Assembly (NCBI RefSeq): GCF_901709675.1
Contig: NC_051097.1
Span: 627,039-691,038 of the forward strand
Direction: 5' to 3'
Length of the DNA: 64,000 nt
Source: Syngnathus acus
Lineage: Eukaryota; Chordata; Actinopteri; Syngnathiformes; Syngnathidae
The notes below the pieces were generated by a model, which was given only the letters and a program-made list of their open reading frames with translations, was not told the DNA's origin and made no database searches. Positions within the stretch are counted from its first letter, which is position 1; the number at the start of each line of letters is the position of its first letter. The position numbers were made by a program, and so were the translations under genes. Shown in pieces: positions 1-11,192 of this stretch.

Positions 1-749
1 ACATGTAAACATTAGGTGCCGTTCCACACCACCAGTTGATGCTCTAAATCAGCGGTGGCCAACCCGCGGCTCGCGAGCCGCATGCGGCTCTTTGCCGGGT
101 TTCATGCGGCTCTTTTACGTTCGCTTCGGGGGGGGAGGGGTTGTGTTAATGGGACGTCAAACGCTGCGCGTTCGCTTCGCTTCGGGGGGGGGGGGGGGGG
201 TTTGGTAATGGCACGTCAAACGCTGCGTGTTCGCTTCGGGGGGGTTGTGGCTCTTTGCGGTACACAGTAAAAAATGTGGCTCTTAGTCTCTGACTGGTTG
301 GCCACCCCTGCTCTAAATGCTCATTTAAGCAGCAATGAGAAGTGCTCCCTGAAAACAAGCTCTGCTTAGTACTTAGTACTAGTACTATAACTGGCAGTAC
401 TACCACCACCCCTGGCAACATTAGCTTTGCAGACATTACAAACTGCCAGCGAGCTAGTTGGCGTGTTCAGTTTAAAGTACCTCCACACAGCTGACTCTTT
501 CGTTCGCTCCATGTTTGCGTTTGTTTAGAAAACTCTCGTGGCATGCGGCACACGTGCTGCTGACGTATGACGTAGCCCGCGTCCCGCGGCACACGTGCTG
601 CTGACGTATGACGTAGCCCGCCCCGCGTCCCAATAGATTAAGGAAAGGATCGTCTCACAGATCGGCTGCATTTTCCGATACCCGATCTATCAATTTTGTT
701 GATATCGGGGCCGATATCCGATCCAGATATCGGATCGGTGCATCTCTAG
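1..749. mobile_element. Composite non-autonomous DNA transposon, copy A (5' end outside window)
   Basis: This segment ends at 749 with a terminus (gatcggtgcatctctag) typical of fish hAT-like miniature elements. It contains two direct copies of a short GC-rich motif (cacacgtgctgctgacgta) at about 549 and 590. A near-identical copy lies at 32908-33497. Both copies carry the same nested hAT, so that insertion happened before the composite was copied. No coding capacity is seen. Confidence 0.7.
50..310. mobile_element. Small hAT element with GC-rich internal repeats
   Basis: The inverted ends begin cagcggtggccaacc and end ggttggccacccctg. A perfect 8-bp target duplication (ctctaaat) sits at 42-49 and 311-318, which is diagnostic of hAT insertion. 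The interior holds two or three copies of a motif containing cgtcaaacgctgcg followed by runs of G. The same motif recurs in the hAT at 47842-48341. It is non-coding. Confidence 0.85.
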
Positions 750-1810
750 GGTGCTTCGGGAGTACGGGGTGCCGAGCCAACTGATAAGGGCGGTTCGGTC
801 CTTGTATCACCGATTCCAGAGTTTGGTCCGCGTTTCCGGCAGTAAGTCAGATTCGTTCCCAGTGAGGGTTGGACTCCGCCAAAGCTGCCCTTTGTCACCG
901 ATTCTGCTCATCATTTTTATGGACAGAATTTCTAGGCGCAGCCGAGGCGTTGAGGGTGTTTGGTTTGGGGACCTCAGCATAGCGTCTCTGCTTTTTGCAG
1001 ACGACGTGGTGCTGTTGACTTCTTCAAGCCGTGATCTCCAGCTCTCACTGGAGCAGTTCGCAGCCGAGTGTGAAGCGGTCGAGATGAGGGTCAGCACCTC
1101 CAAATCGGAGTCCATGGTCCTCGGTCGGAAAAGTGTGGAATGCCCTCTCCGGATCGGGGATGAGATCCTGCCCCAAGTGGAGGAGTTCAAGTATCTTGGG
1201 GTCTTGTTCACGAGTGAGGGCAGGATGGAGCGCAAGATCAACAGGCGGATTGGTGCAGCGTCTGCAGTAATGCGGACTCTGTACCAGTCCGTCGTGGTGA
1301 AGAGAGAGCTGAGCCAAAAGGCAAAGCTCTCAATTTACCGGTCGATTTACGCTCCTACCCTCACCTATGGTCACAATCTATGGGTCGTGACCGAAAGAAC
1401 GAGATCCCGGATACAAGCGGCCGAAATGAGTTTCCTCCGCAGGGTGTCCGGGCTCTCCCTTAGAGATAAGGTGAGAAGTTCGGTCATCCGGGAGAGACTC
1501 TGAGTAGAGGCGCTGCTCCTCCACGTTGAGAGGAGCCAGATGAGGTGGCTCGGGCATCTCATCAGGATGCCTCCTGGACGCCTCCCTGGGGAGGTGTTCC
1601 GGGCATGTCCCACCGGTAGAAGACCCCGTGGACGACCCAGGATGCGCTGGAGAGACTCTGTCTCTCGGCTGGGCTGGGAACGCTTTGGGATCCCCCGGGA
1701 TGAGCTGAATGAAGTGGCTGGGGAGAGGGAAGTCTGGGAGTCCCTCCTAAAGCTGCTGCCCCCGCGACCCGACCCTGGGTAAGCGGAAGAAAATGGATGG
1801 ATGGATGGAA
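750..1810 (+). mobile_element. 5'-truncated APE-type LINE: reverse transcriptase C-terminal half and 3' tail
   Basis: Positions 751-1782 form one reading frame apart from a single TGA stop at 1501-1503, where the related copy at 16936-19465 reads Gly. The frame carries the end of a non-LTR reverse transcriptase: a GLRQ...PLSPIL block, the catalytic LLFADDVV motif, then the thumb and a conserved C-terminus ending in PPRPDPG. The nucleotide tail is (ATGG)n. The APE endonuclease half is missing. This is a LINE of a family very common in teleosts; I do not assign the clade. It starts directly after the composite hAT end at 749. Confidence 0.85.
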
Positions 1811-2440
1811 TCTTTCACACCATAGAAAATACATTTTTAATATTTTGAAACAGTAAAACAATTCATCGTGAAATCTTTAAAAAAATGTGCACATTACTGA
1901 TCATTTTGTGTATGTACATTACTGTATAAAAATATTATTACTTCAGCATTTGGGCAGTATAAACTCTCTTTGAATATTTAAGATCTGACATCCCAACCAT
2001 TTATTGTAAGATAAGTGACCATGCAGATGGACCAGTGATGGTAATGAAGTAAAATAGCAATGTGATTTCATACACATAATTTTTCTTGTATGTCAGCTTT
2101 TATTGCTTGTCAGACAGCCCTCATTATTTAGATATTTGTAGTTTTTGGCATTTAACGCACTGATAAAGGATTTTGCTGTTTGAGTTTGAAATGTCTTTGA
2201 ATTTGGGCTGCTCAATTATTCAAATTTTAATCATGATTACGATCTTGGCTCCAGACGATCTCAAAATGTATATAATCAAGGACAAACGATTATTTGGTGT
2301 TCCCATTCTGAGACGTGCATGCGCAACTCGCCCCTGCGTGTGTGTCTAGTGGAGATCCAGGCCGTATTTAACAGGCAGTATTGTTCATTGAACAAAAGTT
2401 CATATTTTGTACAAACGTGAACTGAACAACACGTTCAACT
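1811..2440. other. AT-rich intergenic DNA, no gene seen
   Basis: No coding exon or clean repeat boundary is visible. Around 2205-2300 there is a segment (gggctgctcaattattc...) resembling the end of a fish miniature DNA transposon, but I cannot find its partner end. Confidence 0.4.
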
Positions 2441-2481
2441 CGAAGCAACTTGATTGGCGGAGGAAAAGAACTAGAAACTTT

Positions 2482-2841
2482 TCATCTTTCCAAAGTGTCT
2501 GTCGCTATGAGGCAGCCATTAAAGCTATTCACTGCCTCACAAAATGCCTCCAGTGATGCTTGTGAAGGTCTCACCAAATCTTGGATCAACAGCGTCATGT
2601 CGTCCTTTAGTGAAATAAGTTTTTTATCCAGTTCAGCAACAAGTGAACTCATGGATAGAGCATCCGGGGAGACTACTGAAGAGACATTAGCTTCGGAGCT
2701 ACTCGCAGCCATTTTAGCTTGTTTGCTAGCATTCAAAGCCATACTTGCCTGGGTGTCCGGACAAGTCAATGTGGCGTGTACTTTGGGCTTGGAACCCTTA
2801 GAAATAGGGTGAGAAGCTTGATCAACCAGGAGAGAACTCAA
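2482..2841 (-). pseudogene. L1-type LINE ORF1 fragment
   Basis: A 119-codon minus-strand frame has the composition of the N-terminal part of a fish L1 ORF1 protein: a Ser-rich head, then a predicted helical stretch containing KKLISLKDDMTLLIQDLVRP and ending in an SFNG segment that normally leads into the coiled coil. The coiled coil, RRM and C-terminal domains are absent, so this is a dead fragment. The identification rests on remembered family sequence and is moderate. Confidence 0.5.
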
Positions 2842-2859
2842 AAACGAACAGCTGCTTGT

Positions 2860-3050
2860 GCATGTTAAGAGGAGCCAGATGAGGTGGCTCGGCCATCTGA
2901 CTAAGATGGTGTGGTGTTACGGGCAGGAGCCCCTGGGGACAGCCCCAGACGAGTGAGAGAGGCTGTCTTCTGGCTGGCTTGGGAACTTCTTGGGATCCCC
3001 CAGGGTGGCTGGGGAAGAGGTGGCTGGGGAAAGGTCTGGCAGCACCGAAC
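2860..3050 (+). mobile_element. Decayed 3' end of the (ATGG)n-tailed LINE
   Basis: The sequence from aggagccagatgaggtggct onward matches the 3' coding end of the LINE fragments at about 1515-1780 and 19200-19440, with several indels. No frame survives. Confidence 0.6.
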
Positions 3051-3438
3051 ACGGTCAGCAGCAGGCAGGCAGTGAGCTACTTCACTGTGTGGCCAGCTGG
3101 GCGACGTGGCTGGGAGGTCCTCCTGGCTGCTTCACCAGCAGTGGCTGGCTAACGCAGTTGGTTGGTGGTGAGTTCTGAGCTGTCTGGCTGCGACACAGAG
3201 CCCCATGTTTGGCTGGAAAGAATCTGAAATCGTTCTGCTAATCTTGTCCTTTTAGATGTCGGAAGCCAATCCTGCCCTTCAGGGCATAGGGGCTACCGAC
3301 AGCAGTGTCTCTTTGCCTGTCTATGAGCTGTAACAACTATAGCATCGCAAAGTGTCTTAAAACTGTGACCAATCTTCACCCAAATTTCTTCTATTGTCCA
3401 CTTCAACACGTAAAGTTATTTTTAAAAATGATCACCAC

Positions 3439-4192
3439 TAGTGATGGGTCCATGCAGCGTCGTGTATCGTTTCGACACATTGCCAAACTGTATTGACACT
3501 GTGTTGATACTGTGTCGTTGACTGCTGACACCCGCTGGACCTTAAAAATACTACAGGCAACCTAGTTGACAGACACGACTGACACTGATTTGATGACCTA
3601 GTATATACATTAATTAATTTAAGTAATTACATTTTATATTGTAATGTTTCACACATTCATTTATACTGAAAATATAGTTTATTTTTTAGTTACAGTCAAT
3701 CAATAATGTGAACATGTATCTAACATGAAAATCTAAGTGAACGTGTTGTGAAAGAGGATGCTTGTGCACTGAGATTTGTTTTTTTACTAATTTTTATTTA
3801 ACAATAAGTTTTCCAATGTTTTGAAATTGAGCCTGTTGCGCTTTTTGGACACAATTTCTCCCGCCGTTGAAAACACACACTCACACGGCACAGATGAGGC
3901 TGGAGTACAGTGTAGTGGGTCTTTTGATTGTCCCAGTATCTGACTTGAGGCTGCTCCATAATTCTTGATGACTTCGAGGATGAACCGCAAAAGATCAGAT
4001 ATTGTTTCAGCAGATCCATCCCGTTGACAGTGCGCTTCCTTTAACAGAGCTAAAATGCACTTCCTTGACAGACTACAATGCTGCTCGTTCGGTCACGTGG
4101 CTTTTTAAAAGCGATACGCGCACCGACACGGGGCTTCGCTCTATGAGCTGGACACATGCGCCGACGCATCGGTGTTGCCGGACTCATCACTA
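3439..4192 (-). mobile_element. Internally deleted hAT transposon with transposase C-terminal remnant
   Basis: The ends are tagtgatgggtcc and its near-inverse ggactcatcacta. The 8-bp flanks atcaccac (3431-3438) and ataaccac (4193-4200) match at 7 of 8 bases, as expected for an old hAT target duplication. On the minus strand at about 3787-4020 is the hAT C-terminal dimerisation region, with the signature SVPCECVFSTAGEIVSKKRN. The catalytic part of the transposase is gone. The element lies upstream of the visible Derlin exons and has no link to them. Confidence 0.8.
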
Positions 4193-4319
4193 ATAACCAC
4201 AATAGTTTTGAATTCATGGGACGCCTGGTACATCCTCGTCTTCTGTCCCTGTCATTGACTTGGCAAGTCATCACTGAATTTGTTATATTTGTTATATATA
4301 TATATATACTGAAAAGTAG

Positions 4320-4520
4320 CCGGGGTCTGGGGGCCGCATACCCCACTGGGGGGGGCCGAAGGCCCCCACCCCCCACTTGCCGCAGGGGGCCAGGGGCCGC
4401 AGTGGGCCAGGGTCCACAGGCCCCCATTGGGGGCTGCAGGGGCCACAGGACCCTATTGGGGGCCACAGGGCCCACAGTCCCCCATTGGGGGCCGCAGGGG
4501 GCCAGGGGCAACGCCCCGGA
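4320..4520. repeat. GC-rich degenerate minisatellite
   Basis: Roughly 30-bp units built on gggggcc(g/a)cag(g)gggcc and ccccattggggg are repeated about six times with substitutions. The open frames on both strands here are by-products of the repeat. Confidence 0.6.
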
Positions 4521-4650
4521 GGGGCAAAGCTCCCTGGAAACTCCTGGATTTTGGCAGTATAGCAACCCCAAAACCATTAATTTCATCACTCAATTTCAAC
4601 AGTTTTGTAAAAAAAATATTCCTGCTTGGTGGGATACCAAGGTGAATATA

Positions 4651-6275
4651 CAGTGCCTTGCGAACGTATTCGGCCCCCTTGAACCTTTCAACATTTCGCC
4701 ACATTTCAGGCTTCAAACATAAAGATATAAAATTTTAATTTTTTGTCAAGAATCAACAAGTGGGACACAATCGTGAAGTGGAACGAAATTTATTGGATAA
4801 TTTAAACTTTTTTAACAAATAAAAAACTAAAAAGTGGGGCGTGCAATATTATTCGGCCCCTTTACTTTCAGTGCAGCAAACTCACTCCAGAAGGTCAGTG
4901 AGGATCTTTGAATGATCCAATGTTGTCCTAAATGACTGATGATGATAAATAGAATGCACCTGTGTATAATCAAGTCTCCGTATAAATGCACCTGCTCTTT
5001 GATAGTCTCAGGGTTCTGTTTAAAGCGCAGAGAGAACCATGAAGACAAAGGAACACACCAGGCAGGTCCGAGATACTGTTGTGGAGAAGTTTTAAAGCCG
5101 GATTTGGATACAAAAAGATTTCCCAAGCTTTAAACATCTCAAGGAGCACTGTGCAAGCAATTATATTGAAATGGAAGGAGTATCAGACCACTGCAAATCT
5201 ACCAAGACCCGGCCGTCCCTCCAAACTTTCATCTCAAACAAGGAGAAGACTGATCAGAGATGCAGCCAAGAGGCCCATGATCACTCTGGATGAACTGCAG
5301 ATAACTACAACTGAGGTGGGAGAGTCTGTCCATAGGACAACAATCAGTCGTGCACTGCACAAATCTGGCCTTTATGGAAGAGTGGCAAGAAGAAAGCCAT
5401 TTCTCAAAGATATCCAAAAAAAGTCTCGTTTAAAGTTCGCCACAAGCCACCTGGGAGACACACCAAACATGTGGAAGAAGGTGCTCTGGTCAGATGAAAC
5501 CAAAATCAAACTTTTTGGCCACAATGCAAAACGATATGTTTGGCGTAAACGCAACACAGCTCATCACCCTGAACACACCATCCCCACTGTCAAACATGGT
5601 GGTGGCAGCATCATGGTTTGGGCCTGCTTTTCTTCAGCAGGGACAGGGAAGATGGCTAAAATTGATGGGAAGATGGATGGAGCCAAATACAGGACCATTC
5701 TGGAAGAAAACCTGTTGGAGTCTGCAAAAGACCTGAGACTGGGACGGAGATTTATCTTCCAACAGGACAATGATCCAAAACATAAAGCCAACTCTACAAT
5801 GGAATGGTTCACAAATAGACGTATCCAGGTGTTAGAATGGCCAAGTCAAAGTCCAGACCTGAATCCAATCGAGAATCTGTGGAAAGAGCTGAAGACTGCT
5901 GTTCACAAACGCTCTCCATCCAACCTCACTGAGCTCGAGCTGTTTTGCAAGGAAGAATGGGCAAGAATTCCAGTCTCTCGATGTGCAAAACTGATAGAGA
6001 CATACCCCAAGCGACTTGCAGCTGTAATTGCAGCAAAAGGTGGCGCTACAAAGTATTAGCGCAAGGGGGCCGAATAATATTGCACGCCCCACTTTTCAGT
6101 TTTTTATTTGTTAAAAAAGTTTAAATTATCCAATAAATTTTGTTCCACTTCACGATTGTGTCCCACTTGTTGATTCTTGACAAAAAATTAAACTTTTATA
6201 TCTTCATGTTTGAAGCCTGAAATGTCGCGAAATGTTGAAAGGTTCAAGGGGGCCGAATACTTTCGCAAGGCACTG
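4651..6275 (+). mobile_element. Tc1-like transposon (Tc1DR3-like), nearly complete
   Basis: The element begins cagtgccttgcgaa and ends with its inverse ttcgcaaggcactg. It is flanked by TA (4649-4650 and 6276-6277), the Tc1/mariner target. Terminal inverted repeats are about 210 bp (4651-4865 and 6064-6275). The termini match my memory of zebrafish Tc1DR3. It holds one transposase gene with a single frameshift. A solo 3' terminal repeat of the same family lies at 56165-56339. Confidence 0.93.
5039..6059 (+). pseudogene. Tc1-family transposase, one frameshift
   Basis: This is a DDE transposase that binds the terminal repeats and cuts and pastes the element. The start ATG at 5039 follows the 5' repeat. 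An extra T in the run at about 5089-5092 puts a TAA at 5093-5095, 18 codons in; the frame then stays open to TAG at 6057-6059. Order of features: paired-like helix-turn-helix (ISQALNISRSTVQ), the GRPS hinge, then the catalytic triad Asp in WSDETK, Asp in QQDNDPKH and Glu in NPIENLW, the last two spaced as in D-D-34-E Tc1 enzymes. Length is about 340 residues, normal for the family. All three catalytic residues remain, so the lesion looks recent. As it stands it cannot make full-length protein. Confidence 0.92.
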
Positions 6276-6370
<95 letters not shown>

Positions 6371-6459
6371 ATATATGTATATATATATATATATATGTAT
6401 GTATATATATGTATATATATGTATATATATGTATATATATATATATATGTATATATATG

Positions 6460-6490
<31 letters not shown>

Positions 6491-6491
6491 G

Positions 6492-6554
<63 letters not shown>

Positions 6555-6610
6555 GTATATATATGTATATGTATATATATGTATATGTATATATGTATAT
6601 ATATATATAT
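6276..6610. repeat. (TA)n/(TATG)n microsatellite
   Basis: About 335 bp of TA repeats with interspersed ATGTAT units lies directly at the 3' end of the Tc1 element, whose TA target lies in it. Apparent Tyr-Ile repeat reading frames on both strands are artefacts. A hAT (6619-7323) interrupts the tract, which resumes at 7324. Confidence 0.95.
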
Positions 6611-6618
6611 GTGTGTAT

Positions 6619-7323
6619 TAGGGGTGTAACGATTCATCGATTAATCGATATAATGCTCTACGATTTATTGGCATCGATGCTAAACGTAAACATCGATTTA
6701 TATCGCCGTGTTTGACCTCGGACATTAGACGCGACTTTATTTTGAAATCCAGTTCATTGTTGCTTGCTTCCTCTTTCCGGGAGCAGTACGCGGCGTGCTG
6801 TGTTGTGAGCAGAGCAGGCACGTGAAAGGGGAGCCGACAACTACACGGCTCCTGGGCTGGTGCTATGGGTAGTGTCCAAGAAGACGAGGAAATTCGCTCC
6901 CCTTTGGGCTTCAAGTCATTCGTTTGGAAGCACTTTGGATTCCAAAGAAAAGATGGCTCAACGGACAATTAAAATTATTGTAAATAAATAGTTCAGTAAT
7001 GCACTTTAAAGTTAATGGTATTACAAAAAAAGTTCAGTGTTAAAATAAGCACTTTGTATACTACAATACTCTTGTAATTTCCTAAATAAAGAGTTTGCAG
7101 TACCTTGTTGATTTTGCGTATGAATTGTTATAAATCAGGATATTGTTCTATATTTTTTATTTAAAAAAATAAATAAAAATAAAAATATCGATCGTGGAGC
7201 ACTATATCGTGATGTATCGTGAATGAATCACAGCAGGCTTTAAGATATCGGCAATAATCGTATCGTGGTCCTTTGTATCGATATGATATCGTATCGTGAC
7301 AAAACCCGCGATTTACACCCCTA
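6619..7323. mobile_element. Non-autonomous hAT with TAGGGGTGTAA ends
   Basis: The ends are taggggtgtaacgatt and aatttacacccctag-type inverse (ttacacccta at the right edge with c-runs). A perfect 8-bp duplication (gtgtgtat) lies at 6611-6618 and 7324-7331. The interior is rich in atcgat-type motifs and has no intact gene. It sits inside the TA/TG microsatellite and splits it in two. Confidence 0.85.
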
Positions 7324-7331
<8 letters not shown>

Positions 7332-7392
<61 letters not shown>

Positions 7393-7405
7393 CTGTATAT
7401 GTGTG
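7332..7405. repeat. (TA)n/(TG)n microsatellite, second half
   Basis: This continues the tract at 6276-6610 on the other side of the hAT insertion. Confidence 0.9.
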
Positions 7406-7992
7406 TAAAAGGTCGCATCGCTTTCAGCATTACGGCAACTGTGGTCAGGGGAGTCACCGAAGTAAGCCACTACTGGTTGATCGCATGACGTTAAAAAAAA
7501 AGAAAGAAAATTGTATAGGCTAGAATCCATCCCATCGCTTGATTGACATACATGTAAGCCTGTTGGGAGGCAATCACAGTGAACCGCACATGCGCAATAG
7601 ACAGTGACCACACACCCTCACCGCAGCAGTTTGGCTGCGCATACCCAAACCTGGCACCAAAGCTCATCAATGCACATGCTCGCTTTTTTCTTTTAAACTA
7701 CAGAAAGTTTATGACCATCAAAAATGAGTGGGGTTGCTGGACTAAGTAAGAAGCCAAACCGTATGACTTTCATACGGAAAGGGAGTTGGACCTTTTTTTA
7801 CCTCATTGACATTCCCTTTAGCACAGCTCCATCAAGTGGATGCATTCCACAAACCTAGTCAACCCCAGTTTGATGCAGTAGCTTCTAATCTATGTGCCTT
7901 TTAGTCCGCCCTATATATGAGAAAATTCTAAAATAAAAAATTCAATGAAGGTGCGCTTTATAATCCAGTGCGCCTTGTAGTGCAGAAAATAC
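7406..7992. mobile_element. Decayed pogo-like element fragment
   Basis: The start (ggtcgcatcgctt...acggcaactg) and the end (gatgcagtagcttct...gtgcgctttataatccagtg) match the two ends of the interior of the pogo-like element at 34283-37433 but lack its 251-bp array. The left terminal repeat is missing. A (CAGT)n microsatellite follows at 7998-8038. Confidence 0.6.
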
Positions 7993-8162
7993 TCTATCAG
8001 TCAGTCAGTCAGTCAGTCAGTCAGTCAGTCAGTCAGTCAATTATATTATACTGTTTACCAACTCTAAAGACTTGAAAAAATTCTCACTTGAAAAACTCTG
8101 TGAAATGTTCACAATGTGTTGTGGGTGCTGCATAATCTCATTTTTCTTCCTTTTTTTTATAG

Positions 8163-8236
8163 GTATGGCGACTAATAACAAACTTTCTTTTTTTTGGTCC
8201 GGTTGGCTTCAATTTTCTGTTCAATATGATATTTTT
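8163..8236 (+). CDS. derl2/derl3: Derlin exon a
   Basis: Acceptor AG at 8161-8162, donor GTATCC from 8237. The 74 nt start in phase 0 and end with two bases of a Leu codon. It encodes the [20 protein letters not shown] block of the first luminal loop and second helix. Confidence 0.93.
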
Positions 8237-10927
8237 GTATCCTTCTCAATTTTCAGTCCAACTCCATTCAGATGCATAATATCCATTTTCTGAATCATCT
8301 TCGCTAAGGTTGCGGGCATAATGGAGCCTATCCCAGCAAGAGGTAGATACACCTTGAACTGGTCATGAGCCAATCACACATACTTAGGGTTGGGCATCAA
8401 TTAGAAGTGAAACCGCAGGCAAAAAGATTAAGAAATAATAATAAGAAGAATAGGCTTATTTTACGTTTTTCAATTTACAATTTTTAAATGAGAAACAGGA
8501 GATGGCCCGTTCCTGTTCAATGGAGACTGCAAAACCGCCTACTTGTAAACAGAAGAAGCATAGCTTATTACACATAAATATCTGAGGCGTGTGTGTATGT
8601 GTGTGTGTCTTGAAATGACATGTTTGTGTCAAAAAGAAATGCACGTGACCCATTAACACACATTCCACACTGCACATAGAATTGAATATTTACAAATGAT
8701 AAGTCATGATAAATGCACACAACAATAAAATACACGTGAAATTTGCGTACTATATACAGTATTTGTGGATTTGAAAAACGTGGAAATCACAAATATGTGT
8801 GCATCTGAAAAATGTGAAACCACAGACTGACGAAAAATGAGAAAAGAATAATATGTGTGCTCGATGCGCAATACACACGTCTATTAACGAAGTAGGAAAT
8901 TTGTGCAATCATCAAGCTCGTGGTCAATTGGCTTACTATGCGTGTCTTAGGAAACAGGAGTACACAGAGGAAACTCAGGAAAGCACGGAGAAACTTAAAA
9001 AACATGCAGGAATGCGACCCCTGAGGACTAGAGTTTGACACCTATGGTACACTGTTTAAAGCACTGTGAAGCTGCGGGAATGAGTGAGAGGAAAACAAAG
9101 GTCGAGCGCGTTGTAGCGCATATTTAGTCAATGACATGTACACATAACAGTATATATTTTATCACTTATTGTTTGACATTTTAGGGCAGGGGTCTCAAAC
9201 TCCAGTCCTCGGGGGCCGCATTCCCTCGTTAAAACACACCTGATTCAAATGATCAGTTCATCCTCACGTTCTGCAGGAGCCTGATAATTGAATCAGGTGT
9301 GTTTAACGAGGGAAACTTGGAAAATATGTAGGAATGCGGCCCCCGAGGACTGGAGTTTGAGACCCCTGTTTTAGGGGAATTGAGCTTCCCTTGCAATCTT
9401 AGAGCGATCACCTCGGTCTTCCACTAATATTGCTCACTTGAAAATTGGGTGGGTTCAAATGAGGAGGCGCTCTGTCTGAGTTCTTTAACACATCTAAAAG
9501 TAAAAAAACATCCCTAAATAAAAGATGCAGGGCGGCTCGGTGGCGCACTGGTTAGCACGTCCACCTCACATTCAGAGGTTGCGCTTCCTGTGTGGAGTTT
9601 GCATGTTCTCCCCGTGCCTGCGAGGGTCTTCTCCGGGTACTCCCGTTTCCTCCCACGTCCCAAAAACATGCTTGGTAGTCCGATTGAGCACTTCAAACTG
9701 TAGATTGATAGTTGTTTGTCTTTGTGTGCCCTGGGATTGGCTGGCAACCAGTTCAGGGTGTCCACCGCCTGCTGCCCAATGACTTCTGGGATAAGCTCCA
9801 GCATGCCCGTGACATCCGTGGGGACAAGCGGTACTGATGGATGGATGGATGGATGGATGGATGGATGGATGGATAAAAGATGAAATTCTGAAATTCTTTT
9901 CTGAAACCCAAATATTTCCAACAAAAAACTCAGAAATTTACCTTACAGTTTACTGTAGGGGACTGTTTAATTTGTATTTGGTGCCAGACTTCAAATTTGA
10001 ATGTAAACAAAGAATTTTTCTATCACCGGCATTTGGTGTTCTCTCTCTGTGCCGTTGTAAACAGTCTGCCAAATAACAGTTGCACACAAAAAGTGACAAT
10101 ATTCTCTGAAAAGTGTCACGGCCAAAACGCTGAAAACAGTCCAAAATATGTTAACTTGATACAAAACCAACACAAAATAATTACTACAATTAACGGAGGG
10201 AGTAAGCCATCACTCTTATTATTCATTGTTGGTGCCTTCTTGTTTTTATTTTGTGTTGTTTACTTGTATGTATATCGTGTACTATGTCTTGTCACCGTGG
10301 GATAGTGGAAACGTAATTTCAATTTCTTTGTGTGTCTTGGCATGTGAAGAGATTGACAATAAAGCAGACTTTGACTTTGACTTTGATCACCAACCTTGCA
10401 ATTTTTTTCTGCATCATTTGAGATTGTTAAGAAATGTCATCCACTTCCTTAACAATTTGTTTTTAGATACAGATACTGTCGTATGCTGGAGGAGGGTTCT
10501 TTCAGGGGGCGAACAGGTGACTTTGTTTTCATGTTCCTCTTTGGTGGATTTCTGATGACTGTATCCTTTTCATTGAAGTTTGGACGGGCAACCTTTTTCT
10601 ACAGGTCAATTCAGTTTATTTTACAAATGTAAATGTGCTTATTTTTATTTGTAGCTTGTTTATCTTTATGTTAACCATTAATGACTTTCAAAACGTAATC
10701 ACCAAGTGGTACTGTATTTCTAAAATAAAGCTCTTATTACCGTATTTTCACGTTCAAAAGGCGCACTGTAATAAAAGGCGCAGTCTCAGTTGTGTGCCAT
10801 GACTGTGTTTAACACACATAGGGCGCAACGGCTCATAGGGCGCGCGTTTTATATATACAATCCACGCCCACACTTAGCCCTTTAACGTTCTCATGGCGCT
10901 CTCAACTATGTCCGCCTTACAACAAAC

Positions 10928-10984
<57 letters not shown>

Positions 10985-11144
10985 CGGTGCCAGCAGACAT
11001 GTTAGCTTTACTTGTTTTACATGTTTACTTTGAACAGCCGGTTCACACCAATGTCCAGCGGTTGGAGTTCCTTTGTCGTGCCTCCCGGAATGACAGTAAG
11101 CTCGGCGTTCATTGCTTCAATTGCTTTTTTACATCGGCTGTGAC

Positions 11145-11192
<48 letters not shown>

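Noticed and set aside
4050-4722. 179- and 188-codon frames over the GC-rich repeat
   Set aside because: They run from a hAT remnant through a minisatellite into unique DNA; composition-driven, no domain.
6188-6715. Long Tyr/Ile-rich open frames on both strands
   Set aside because: Pure consequence of (TA)n/(TATG)n; no start context or family similarity.
8072-8293. A 73-codon hydrophobic protein
   Set aside because: Overlaps the Derlin exon at 8163-8236 in another frame; hydrophobicity comes from T-rich sequence.
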